Positions 44,431-53,225 of a stretch of 64,000 nucleotides of DNA are shown piece by piece (position 1 is the first letter of the stretch; each line of letters opens with the position of its first letter). Made by a program: the position numbers and the translations under genes. Below the pieces are notes generated by a model. That model was given only the letters and a program-made list of their open reading frames with translations, had not been told where the DNA came from and made no database searches. Source of the DNA: Symsagittifera roscoffensis (lineage: Eukaryota; Xenacoelomorpha; Acoela; Convolutidae); contig NW_026970657.1 in the NCBI RefSeq assembly GCF_963678635.1, positions 1 to 64,000 of the forward strand, given 5' to 3'.

Positions 44431-47163
44431 GACAATGAGAGGGATTGTAGGTCAATAGTTCAGCAACTGGTGTCCTCAATACCCCAAGAGGTCTTGGTGA
44501 GTACTTCATACGGTCGGAAAGAGCAGGTTAACGATGCGCGAGAGAGGACCGTTACCTTTAAGGACCAAGATGGAGAAGGAGAGAAAGTTTTAAGAGAACT
44601 GGAGCAAGATTATTTGTCCGGGGAGACAAACGGTAAGGTGAGCCGGCGAGTTCGAGATCAGAATCCGGGACAAGGAAGTATGTCCGGGGAGTCTGATATG
44701 AAGGAAGAAGTCCATGACAAGAAACAAGACCTAGGGAGCAGAGTTTTGTCCGGGGAGTTTAGATGGATGCGGAGAAGGGACGGACCTGATCTGAAGGAGG
44801 GTGCAGACTCCATCACAGACGCTTCAGTGGAGGACAGCTCAAGGAATTCAAGTATGGACACATACTCAGACAGGAACTCGAGCTCTGGATCAGAACTGTC
44901 AGAACTTGCGATCCACACACTGCTAGTGGAAACCCAGGCAAGGGATTTGGATAGAGAAGTGTACCAAGACCCTGACAGCGATCGCTATCTCATACCAGAT
45001 GAAAGGATCTTCGACAACGCAGCAGATGACTTGGAAACAATAGCAGTATCAAAGCGGTCGATGAGCTTATTGCCACAGAAAGAGGCAGTCAGGACTGATC
45101 TTCAACCGTTTCAGCAAGAAACACAACCGTTGGCGAAGATTTGGTGCGTGAAGATGGAGGAGGACACGCACCAGCCCAATGAGATGAATTGTCAAATGAG
45201 GGTCATGAAGACATATTTGAAGGCGAGATACAGACTCTCGGACCTACTAAGGGCGCAAAGAAATGACCGCATGACAAGTAACCTAAAAAGGTGGATAGAA
45301 AACGGTGCACCAGACAAAGGTGACCTAGAAGAAGACAGCTATAGGATCCTGAGACAATACTTCATGCAGAAGGAGGGGAGATTATATCTGAACAAGGACG
45401 GGATCGTGGCTTGCAAGAGAAGAGAAGAAGACAAAGTCTTATACAAGTATAACGCGATAGTGTTGCCGCAACTCTATCAAACAGAACTTTTATTCAGGTC
45501 GCATGATCAGATGGGCCATCAAGGGATCGACAAAGTGTATCAGAGGATCCTGAAGCGCTTTGAGTGGCCTGGAATGAAAAAGGCATGTGAGAAATGGGTA
45601 ACGGCGTGCCTGTCATGCCAACAGGTCAAGGATCCAAGGAAATTACGATTTCCCTTACAATCGATTGAGTCGTCTGAATTCAACGAGGTGGTGCAGATAG
45701 ATCACCAGAAGATATGCATGACAGACAGCGGTTATAACCAAGTCTTGGTCATGATAGATCACTTCACGAAGTATGCAGAGGCCGTGCCCTGCATAACTGC
45801 CTCGGCGGAAGAGACATGCGACCACCTGATCAATACGTGGATAGCAAGACATGGTTGTCCAATGACGTTTCAATCGGACAACGGAACAGCTTTCGTAGGA
45901 GAGCTTACGAAAGAGCTCATGAGACGCTCACAGGTCGCTCAGGCTCACTCCACTACATACCACCCTCAGACGAATGGCTTAGTGGAAAGACAGAATAGGA
46001 GGTTAGTGTCGATGCTGAGAGTATATTGTTCCAGGTACATGACCGATTGGGACAGATACCTTCCACAGGTGATGGGAGCACATAACAGCACGCAACACTC
46101 CACCACTGGAGTCAGTCCACACATGATGCTGACTGGACACGAGAAGTCTTTACCCTGGACATTCTTCTACCCAGAGTATGAGGGAAAGAAAACATCTCCG
46201 CAGGTTTACGTAAGGGATGTGATCAGACGTCAACAGGAGTTGAACGATCTATGCAGACGAAATACTCAACAAGCACAGGCAAGGCAAAGGAAAAGATTCG
46301 ACAAGAAAGCAGCTGGTGCAAAAGCTTACTCGGTGGGAGACTACGTATGGGTATTTCAGAACGTTATACCACCGAAAGGGAGGAAGAAGCTCCTAAAGAA
46401 GTGGATGGGACCCTTCATGATTACAGAAGTGCACCAGGAGGGACGCTTTTACAGACTGAGTACAGGCCGAGCCGCCCACTACGAGAACATCAAGCCACAC
46501 AATCCATCGACAGAGGACTGGTGTATACCTGCAGACATGGAAAAAGGGGATTATCTGATGATGGATCCTGCTTGTGAAGTTAACGAGAAAGGCACCAGGG
46601 AGAAGAATGATGGAAATGAGGTCATAGAGGAGGGAACAAATACACCACTGGACCTGGATCCAAATGAGGTGATAGAAGCGGATGATGAAACCTTACCTTA
46701 TGCAGAGGAAGATTGGCAGGATCCCGAACAAACTGAGGTTCCCAAAAATATGGAACCAGATCTCCCGTTCACGCTGCAGACTCGACAAGGCGACGGGAAA
46801 AGACGTAGAAAGAAATACAACCGTTACGGTGACGACTTTGTAGTAGACAAGATAGATCTGAAAAAGATAGTGGAAGAAGTGGTAAGTCTAGAAAGCATAA
46901 CAGTCTCACAAGACATTGACATAGTGGATGATCACGACCAGGAATGGATCGAGGACAGATCGAAACCCGAAGTAGATCTCGATGAAGAGCAATCGGAGTC
47001 CTACAGAGATGATCTAATAAATCTGCGAGTCTTGGAGTGGCTGAACGAAATGACATCAGACCCTAAAGAGACCAGCGTTACGATTCAAGACGTAGATCGT
47101 GAAAGCGCGAAATACATTAAGACCGAACAAGATGATCATTCCTGGGCTGCCCAGGAAGGATAA
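44431..47163 (+). CDS. Integrase with long N-terminal and C-terminal extensions
   Basis: Open for about 900 codons. Counting from 44470: residues 1-240 are acidic and polar with three LSGE-type units spaced exactly 22 residues apart. The zinc-binding HH-CC domain follows (HDQMGHQGIDKVY, about 345-357; CLSCQQ, about 380). The catalytic core has D411 (QIDHQK), D470 (FQSDNGTAF) and E506 (TNGLVERQN) with exactly 35 residues between the last two. A GPF-type module (WMGPFMITEVH) lies at about residue 655. The last 190 residues are acidic without a recognised chromodomain. The catalytic triad is intact. The stop at 47161 is followed in the same frame by the macrodomain-like segment. Confidence 0.95.
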   Translation, partial: DNERDCRSIVQQLVSSIPQEVLVSTSYGRKEQVNDARERTVTFKDQDGEGEKVLRELEQDYLSGETNGKVSRRVRDQNPGQGSMSGESDMKEEVHDKKQDLGSRVLSGEFRWMRRRDGPDLKEGADSITDASVEDSSRNSSMDTYSDRNSSSGSELSELAIHTLLVETQARDLDREVYQDPDSDRYLIPDERIFDNAADDLETIAVSKRSMSLLPQKEAVRTDLQPFQQETQPLAKIWCVKMEEDTHQPNEMNCQMRVMKTYLKARYRLSDLLRAQRNDRMTSNLKRWIENGAPDKGDLEEDSYRILRQYFMQKEGRLYLNKDGIVACKRREEDKVLYKYNAIVLPQLYQTELLFRSHDQMGHQGIDKVYQRILKRFEWPGMKKACEKWVTACLSCQQVKDPRKLRFPLQSIESSEFNEVVQIDHQKICMTDSGYNQVLVMIDHFTKYAEAVPCITASAEETCDHLINTWIARHGCPMTFQSDNGTAFVGELTKELMRRSQVAQAHSTTYHPQTNGLVERQNRRLVSMLRVYCSRYMTDWDRYLPQVMGAHNSTQHSTTGVSPHMMLTGHEKSLPWTFFYPEYEGKKTSPQVYVRDVIRRQQELNDLCRRNTQQAQARQRKRFDKKAAGAKAYSVGDYVWVFQNVIPPKGRKKLLKKWMGPFMITEVHQEGRFYRLSTGRAAHYENIKPHNPSTEDWCIPADMEKGDYLMMDPACEVNEKGTREKNDGNEVIEEGTNTPLDLDPNEVIEADDETLPYAEEDWQDPEQTEVPKNMEPDLPFTLQTRQGDGKRRRKKYNRYGDDFVVDKIDLKKIVEEVVSLESITVSQDIDIVDDHDQEWIEDRSKPEVDLDEEQSESYRDDLINLRVLEWLNEMTSDPKETSVTIQDVDRESAKYIKTEQDDHSWAAQEG

Positions 47164-47835
47164 CTTCTCATTCCAGCTTCTAACCTTGACTTGATATCCG
47201 GTACGCTATCGACGGGGACGCCGATGGACCTTTTTGTACGGGGAGTGGGGGTAGGACTTACCCACACTGAGAACCTGATAATAAAAAAATTGAGAATAGC
47301 AAGAAAAACAGGAGATTTAGAAGCAGAAACAGGCGAAGAACATAAGAAACCCGACATAGGGAGGGTAGTTGAGTCATATTTTAACCTACCAAATGAGTAT
47401 TCAAGTAACATAACATTAACAGACGGTGATTTCATACTCACAAACAGAACATGTGCGATAGCAATCACCGCAGACATGAGTTTTAGGACAGCCTTAGCGG
47501 CAGATTTTAAGAGAGAATACAAAAACGTGGAATTCTTTTGGAAGCAACGACCAAGAGTAGGGGGCGTAGCAGCCTTACCTCCGGCGGCATCACAAATACC
47601 GGGAAAATACCTATGCTTCTTGGTGACGAGGGCGACAGAGAAGCAGCACGTGGACTCAGAGAACCTAGTCTTGTCCTTGACGAGGTTGAGAGATTTCCTC
47701 TTGGAGATGGACGTGAAGGAGCTCTCGCTTCCGGTGTATGATCCGAACAGAGGACGACTGCATCCTAGTGATATTCTCAGACACTAATATACAAGTATAT
47801 CTGCATAAGAAATATTATTTAAGTATAGGATGAGT
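47164..47835 (+). CDS. Macrodomain-like segment
   Basis: In the same frame as integrase after one TAA; the first ATG is 47224. It has a macrodomain pattern of the OARD1/TARG1-like type: CAIAITADMSFRTALAADFK (a secondary phosphate-loop region, family form C.S.D..MG.GIA..F), GGVAALPP, GKYLCFLVTR, SENLVLSLTRLRDFL, then VKELSLPVYDPNRG where the family has lPriGcGl. The final strand lies one frame over (DTNIQVYLHKKYY, to a TGA at 47829-47831). The family binds or removes ADP-ribose. The glycine-rich loop is replaced by YDPNRG, so catalysis is doubtful. It would act as the C-terminal part of Pol or as a separate product. Confidence 0.55.
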
Positions 47836-48220
47836 GACGTGTAGGGAGGTGATAGGATAAAGACTGAGTTATGTGTTATATTATTTTTATGTGTTATGTT
47901 ATTAAGATCTTGGGTAGGTAGGGGTTAGTGACCATGAACAGCTGAATGACGATCTTAGGAATAGATCCGAAGTTTGGACTGTCCAATCTTAGGTCGAATT
48001 CAAAAATTTTAGAGACCGACTGATTTTAATAAATTTTAGGATAAACATCTTTTTATCTGAACTGTTCTTTAACAAATTTTAGCATTTTTAGCGATATATG
48101 TGATTATGAAACTGACAAGTGTGATATTCGTGATTTATTTTCTAGATCCTGATTGATCATTTAATTACTTACTTGAGTCAAATCCTCAAATCGAATCAAA
48201 TCAAACTTGAAGAGAATAGT
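47836..48220 (+). other. Non-coding gap with a candidate 3' splice site
   Basis: AT-rich compared with its neighbours. GATTTATTTTCTAG|ATCC at about 48133-48145 is a good acceptor 75 bp before the ATG of the SGNH ORF, so the downstream genes could be expressed from a spliced subgenomic RNA. No donor partner was verified. Confidence 0.35.
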
Positions 48221-50254
48221 ATGGACAATTTCAACCTGGATGAATTGATGGACCTGGCAGAGGCATATGTAGGACCGATGGTAGATGCGATCTATCGTCG
48301 GCTAATGGAACGAGACTTCGCTCTGGAGGACCCAGAGGTAGTCATGTTGCTGACCGCCCTGATCAACATCTTGGGGCATGACAACCGTGGGGACCGCCCC
48401 ACGGAAGTCCTGTTGATGGCAGCATGTGGAGAGAGGGGAGTACTAGACCGCCCGAATATGAGAGTGATGAGGTGGAGAAACGGGGCTCTCTCAGGGAGTG
48501 ACTTGGCGAATGAGCCTGGATTGGGAAGTTCCAAGACTTACCAACCAGGGGAAATGCCTATGCCCTCCAAGCCCAAACCTGGGCTGACGAGAATGCATCG
48601 GGAGATGAACAGCGAGGCGACCTCGTCTGGTTCACCACTGAGAGCAGCTGTGCCACCAAAAAGGGCGAAAGTAGGACAGAAAGTTCAGACGAACCAAACC
48701 ATGCAAGATCTGGATGAGATGAACGATGAACTGAAAAGTACGAAGAAGGAGCTGGACGAGATGACCAGAAGCATGCTCCAGATGGAGGAAGATCGGAACA
48801 TGTGGAGAAAGTTGTTTGAAGATTGCAACAAAAAGCAAGGTCAAGAGATTGAGCGCTTGAGGCAGGACTACAAAGAGCGATCGGAGCAGATGGCGTTGAC
48901 AACGGCCATGGAGAAAGTGATACCTACAAGGGATATTCCTCGTGGGCAGTCCCCGATGGAGCTTTTGACGCCTCGGGAAATGAGCCAAACGACGGAAACG
49001 CGACTCCCGCTAGGATCAGGTCGAGTGACAATTCCGGACCCTAGTGACACCTTGGGTGATCCAGTCGTGGAGCAGACGATGCAGAGGCTGATAGAAACAG
49101 CTGGACGACTAGTCGCCAGTAAGAGTACACGAGGTTCCGGGGTAACTGCACCCTATGGGACGATCGACGACGCGGGCAGAGTACAACTCTCCCAAACAGT
49201 GGTTAGACCGGGGATGAATGACGTGACACCACTCATGGGAAGCTCGAAAACCCCAGAAAGAAGAGTACAGAAGATGCCAGCGAAGAAAATATCTCGCGTA
49301 ATGGACGTGCAGAAAAACAGTCAGTTGAGATACAATTTCACGAGAGTTCCGGAGACGGATCCGAGAGCTTGCTTCAATCGAGCAACTTGGAGCCCGGCAG
49401 TGAACCTGCAGCAACCACCGCTGGGGACATCACATCTGATATTGGGAGACAGCTTGGTCAGAGTTTTGTCGAACTTGAGGACCTCGTGGGTAACCACGGT
49501 GATGGCCTTTGGAGGCGCGACCATAGCCCAGTTATACCGAATGGTGGAACTGATGAATCCAGGGAGGATTCCCAATGTGATGATCCTAGTTGGGACAAAT
49601 GACATCTCCAAGGCTTCGGATGAGCAGGAAGCGCTGTGGGAATCAATGATGGTATGTTTATTTACAACCATTTGGCAGAAATTGAACTGCGCGGTACTGA
49701 CCGTTTGCACTGTGCCAATGAGCGCGAGGAGCCTGACAGCTGCAGGAAGAAGGCACAACGAAGGTGTCATCAGGTGGAACAATATCTTAAGGAATCTCGC
49801 AAGCCGGAATGCCGGAAGAATGATCCTCATGGACATCGAACATGAGTTGAGAGCCATGGATCAGGCTAGACTGACCACGGACGGCATCCACTTCGATAGC
49901 ATCGAAGGGCAGGCTTGGTTGAATCGAGTCTTCCAAGAGCGCTTGGACAAAATAGAAGCGGAACTCTTCGCTACTGGAGTACTGAAGGAAGAAGGAACGA
50001 CGAATGAGGCGGTAATCACGACCTTTGTGCCTCCTAGCCTGGAAACGCGCTTGGGGACGGTACCGGCCGCCACGACTTATAGACAACAGAGTTCCAGCGA
50101 ACCGGGTCAAAGGACAGAAGTGCAAGACCGATTGGGAGAAGCTCCGTTGAGGAGGACCATTCATCCTCGAAGAAGATTAGGAACCGTTAACCCGATCGAG
50201 GAGACGGCCAGCACGTCTAGATCTGATACAAGATCGGAGACGACACTTCGGTGA
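48221..50254 (+). CDS. SGNH/GDSL-type hydrolase with coiled-coil N terminus
   Basis: ATG at 48221 (MDNFNLDELM), about 677 residues. Numbered from 48173: residues 1-90 hydrophobic-acidic; 115-165 basic, low complexity; 175-235 coiled-coil; 425-590 an SGNH domain. The four blocks are visible: LGDSLVRVL (nucleophile Ser, about 427), the Gly block AFGGATI (about 447), VGTNDIS (Asn, about 475), and DGIHFDSIEG (Asp-His, about 569-572). SGNH proteins are esterases, lipases or acetylesterases. Esterase-like domains of this fold are known in CR1-type LINE ORF1 proteins, so capture by a retroelement has precedent. The tail is Arg/Ser/Thr-rich. The ORF is intact, unlike gag-pol. Confidence 0.8.
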   Translation: MDNFNLDELMDLAEAYVGPMVDAIYRRLMERDFALEDPEVVMLLTALINILGHDNRGDRPTEVLLMAACGERGVLDRPNMRVMRWRNGALSGSDLANEPGLGSSKTYQPGEMPMPSKPKPGLTRMHREMNSEATSSGSPLRAAVPPKRAKVGQKVQTNQTMQDLDEMNDELKSTKKELDEMTRSMLQMEEDRNMWRKLFEDCNKKQGQEIERLRQDYKERSEQMALTTAMEKVIPTRDIPRGQSPMELLTPREMSQTTETRLPLGSGRVTIPDPSDTLGDPVVEQTMQRLIETAGRLVASKSTRGSGVTAPYGTIDDAGRVQLSQTVVRPGMNDVTPLMGSSKTPERRVQKMPAKKISRVMDVQKNSQLRYNFTRVPETDPRACFNRATWSPAVNLQQPPLGTSHLILGDSLVRVLSNLRTSWVTTVMAFGGATIAQLYRMVELMNPGRIPNVMILVGTNDISKASDEQEALWESMMVCLFTTIWQKLNCAVLTVCTVPMSARSLTAAGRRHNEGVIRWNNILRNLASRNAGRMILMDIEHELRAMDQARLTTDGIHFDSIEGQAWLNRVFQERLDKIEAELFATGVLKEEGTTNEAVITTFVPPSLETRLGTVPAATTYRQQSSSEPGQRTEVQDRLGEAPLRRTIHPRRRLGTVNPIEETASTSRSDTRSETTLR

Positions 50255-50302
50255 GATCAGAGTAACAGTAGAGAGGAGAGACGCCCGGGCAGAAGCTCCT
50301 TA

Positions 50303-52042
50303 ATGTGGTCAAGACCCATACCCTCTCCCTGGCATGTGTACAAGGAAGAGTTGATGAAACTGGATCTCCAGAGGGTGAGCTTCGTCGAAGACGCAAGGAG
50401 GATGCTGAATGGAGCGAGACTGTCCGTCAGCAGGCTGTACTCGATAGGCGGTGTAGACTGGCTAATAGCCGCCGGTACAACGGCCTTAAGATTTGCTGAT
50501 TTAGAGGGACTGCCCCCTAATAACACAATGGGACCGGTGAACCCGAGACCATTGCAAGACGTGAGATTGAACCATGATGAAGGAAATCGAGAGGAAAGGC
50601 CAGGAAGATTTCTGACAGCGAGAGCGCCGATTGGACAACATGTGAAGATGTTCAGGCAAGTGACGGCACCTCCTGGTCATGTGAAAGAAAGAGTTTACCC
50701 AAAACTCGTGAACCAGGATGGTGATGTTCAAAGGTATGGCAGACTGAAAGCGATAAAGAAAGACGAAACCATCTTCGCCGCCTATGACAAGGCAGAAATA
50801 AGGAAGGCGAAGATAATGATTGTAGCGAATTCAGAGTTCGTGCACACTTCCAAATCTCTTTTCTGGCCAGACGTCATAATGTTGGCAGCAGTCGACCTGG
50901 ATCTACTGCAGGTGGTATCCATGGCAATAGGGGTACAAAGGCAGGCGGAGATGAAGCCAATCACGATCGTGTTTGCTGGCATCAATGACCACCTACACAG
51001 CAGAGGTTTTCTGAGCAGGCTCAGAGATCCTACAACGGCGGAGAATGCAGTATGGCCGGCAATAAAGGACATCCTTGAGTCGATGGGCGAAGTGGTGGAT
51101 GCAACGAAAGAAGGAGCGTTCAACAAGATAACACCGAAGATAGTGTTCACGTTGTCTCCGGGGTACGCACGCCTCCCAGACGGACTGAAATTCGTGTATG
51201 CGATTGTGACCTTGCTGTCAGAAAGAAGATATGATGTAATCATATCAGCCCCAAATCGCATGATAGAGATGGAGAACCTGAGGCCACTCAAGGTCGAACT
51301 ATCTGCAGTGTGGTCAGATATCTCAAACGCGATGAGAGGATTCAAGGACCATGCGCTGCACATGTTGGTATTGGATGAAGTGCTGGGATTGGAACTGTCC
51401 AATTTCAGCAGACAGCTCAAATTGAAGCCGGGGATAGACGATGACCATCGAGTAGTCGTATCAATGTCGAACGACTTGTGGTTCCGAGCAATGGAGAGAA
51501 CAGGGGAGAGTGCGAAAAGAAAGAATTCGTTGGAAACGAGAGCTCAGCTGGAAGCGATGGTTTTGAGGACCAAGCCGGAAGCCAACCAGTGGCTACACCT
51601 GAATCCTCGAGTAGCGGCATTGGGTGCAGATGCTTTTGAGCAAGGCCCTGTGATGATCAGGAACATCCATGCCTACTTGTTGAAGGAGGTGAATCTGGCG
51701 GAAAATGCTGAAGAGAAGACCGCCGAATTTGTGAACAGAATGTGTCAGATTACCCTGGAAACTTTCTGGACCCAGGAGGTGAAGGGACAGGAAGGCTTTG
51801 AACGGACAGACAGCATGTTGGAAGGGTTAGGAGCCGGATGGACCGCGTCCTTCTTGGCAAAAGTCTACCCAAAAGTCTCGCACTACTTGATAAAAGAATT
51901 CCTTCAAGCAGTAGTAGAAGTATCGATAGTGGAACTAATAGCCTTGTTCGTGACGTTTGGATCAGAGAGTTTTGTGAAAGGACCGGCGATACTGCTCACC
52001 GATGGAATCCAGAACCAAAACGGGAGAAGACGAGACGATTGA
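50303..52042 (+). CDS. Second SGNH-like protein, diverged
   Basis: ATG at 50303, 579 residues, 48 bases after the previous stop. At about residues 170-350 the layout parallels the upstream SGNH domain: a strand ending MIVANSEF (nucleophile position possibly the Ser), PITIVFAGINDHL (a GxND block as in SGNH block III), KIVFTLSPGYA and LHMLVLDEVLG. A final Asp-x-x-His block is not apparent, so it may be inactive. The remaining C-terminal third is alpha-helical and hydrophobic in places. It may be a duplicated and diverged relative of the upstream ORF. It overlaps the next ORF by 41 bases in another frame. Confidence 0.55.
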   Translation: MWSRPIPSPWHVYKEELMKLDLQRVSFVEDARRMLNGARLSVSRLYSIGGVDWLIAAGTTALRFADLEGLPPNNTMGPVNPRPLQDVRLNHDEGNREERPGRFLTARAPIGQHVKMFRQVTAPPGHVKERVYPKLVNQDGDVQRYGRLKAIKKDETIFAAYDKAEIRKAKIMIVANSEFVHTSKSLFWPDVIMLAAVDLDLLQVVSMAIGVQRQAEMKPITIVFAGINDHLHSRGFLSRLRDPTTAENAVWPAIKDILESMGEVVDATKEGAFNKITPKIVFTLSPGYARLPDGLKFVYAIVTLLSERRYDVIISAPNRMIEMENLRPLKVELSAVWSDISNAMRGFKDHALHMLVLDEVLGLELSNFSRQLKLKPGIDDDHRVVVSMSNDLWFRAMERTGESAKRKNSLETRAQLEAMVLRTKPEANQWLHLNPRVAALGADAFEQGPVMIRNIHAYLLKEVNLAENAEEKTAEFVNRMCQITLETFWTQEVKGQEGFERTDSMLEGLGAGWTASFLAKVYPKVSHYLIKEFLQAVVEVSIVELIALFVTFGSESFVKGPAILLTDGIQNQNGRRRDD

Positions 52043-53225
52043 AAGAGAGGAGGATGTTAGACGACATGTGGGAGGCATGCCACTGTTAACCGATCTAAGC
52101 TTGGCCATGAGAACCGATCCCTTGGCGCTGATCAGAGGAGTCACGGAGTTCGTGACAGTGATCTATGGACCAGCAGTCACGTTTGCGTTCCCAGACGTCA
52201 AAGTGGAAGCGTATAGGAGGTCGGTGCTGCACCTGAACCTCATATCAGCGGTGGACGGTAGTGCACTGAACTGGTGTGAGCAGCGCACGTTGCGGGAACT
52301 CATGAGCGAAGATCTGTTGTTTGCAAAGATATCAGAACCAGAGATGACAGTCATCAATTTCGACGATCACTTCCGTGATCGCATGGGAGAAGTAGAGAGA
52401 GGACACGTCGAAGTGTTTCCAAAGCTATGGAATCTGAGGCCCTATGACAAAACGAATGGTGAATTAACCAGGGTGCCTCGTCTCACTGCAGCGTATCACA
52501 AAGTGAGAGAAGGAACGAAAGACTGGGGCGATTACGAAAGGCTACCGGAAACAATCCCGGAATTCCCTCGGATAAGAAGGATGTTGCTCGGAGCAGTCTC
52601 CGTGGTACAAGCTCCTAGATTGAGAGCATTTGAGACCAATGAAAGGAGGGTAGGGAATTTCGAGGCGACGATGGACACATATTTTGTGGGAAGAAATGCC
52701 GCTGTGTTACAATACACACGATTTGCCTATACGGATCAAGCGACGAGAAGGCGAATAAGCAATGCCGCGACTCCCAAGCCTGGAAGGTTTGACGAAGAAT
52801 GGGCGGGACTAGGCTTGGCGCCTATGAGAATGAGAGGCAGGTCCGAGCTGCCTGAGGCCTCTTTGATCGTGACGAGTGTAAAATCGGAGATGAAGGCAAT
52901 AGGAACGCTACAAATGAGAAACTTCTTAGCATCCTTCGGCTGCGAGGAAGTCAAAGAAGTGGTTCATGGAGAAGAGGAAGATGGATCGGCCGGTACGTTG
53001 CTCATACCTAAATTCCCAGAGGAAGCCGACAATGATGAAAAAGGACAATCGAGCTTGAAGAAAGATAAATCAGAAGGAGAGGACGGACAGGGAGGAAGCC
53101 GTCAAACGGAAGAACCCATGCAACAGGATCAAGCTGGTGGGGAAGACGATAGGGCATCGACAGGAGGAACATCCAGCCTGGATTTCAATATCTTCAGTGA
53201 TCTTGAGATCAATGCGGATACGTAG
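52002..53225 (+). CDS. Unknown retroelement protein, part 1 of a 5-kb frame
   Basis: ATG 52002 lies inside the end of the previous ORF. 407 residues; the first 320 look folded (PLALIRGVTEFVTVIYGPAV, DTYFVGRNAAVLQYTRFAYT), followed by an acidic, Gly/Gln-rich tail (about 335-395). It ends in TAG at 53223. The very next codons continue in the same frame for another 830 codons, so this may be the N-terminal part of a larger protein. No family recognised. Confidence 0.7.
   Translation: MESRTKTGEDETIEREEDVRRHVGGMPLLTDLSLAMRTDPLALIRGVTEFVTVIYGPAVTFAFPDVKVEAYRRSVLHLNLISAVDGSALNWCEQRTLRELMSEDLLFAKISEPEMTVINFDDHFRDRMGEVERGHVEVFPKLWNLRPYDKTNGELTRVPRLTAAYHKVREGTKDWGDYERLPETIPEFPRIRRMLLGAVSVVQAPRLRAFETNERRVGNFEATMDTYFVGRNAAVLQYTRFAYTDQATRRRISNAATPKPGRFDEEWAGLGLAPMRMRGRSELPEASLIVTSVKSEMKAIGTLQMRNFLASFGCEEVKEVVHGEEEDGSAGTLLIPKFPEEADNDEKGQSSLKKDKSEGEDGQGGSRQTEEPMQQDQAGGEDDRASTGGTSSLDFNIFSDLEINADT

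Noticed and set aside
49321-49857. 178-codon minus-strand frame over the SGNH domain
   Set aside because: It lies antisense to a domain with clear catalytic motifs and has no protein-like motif of its own.
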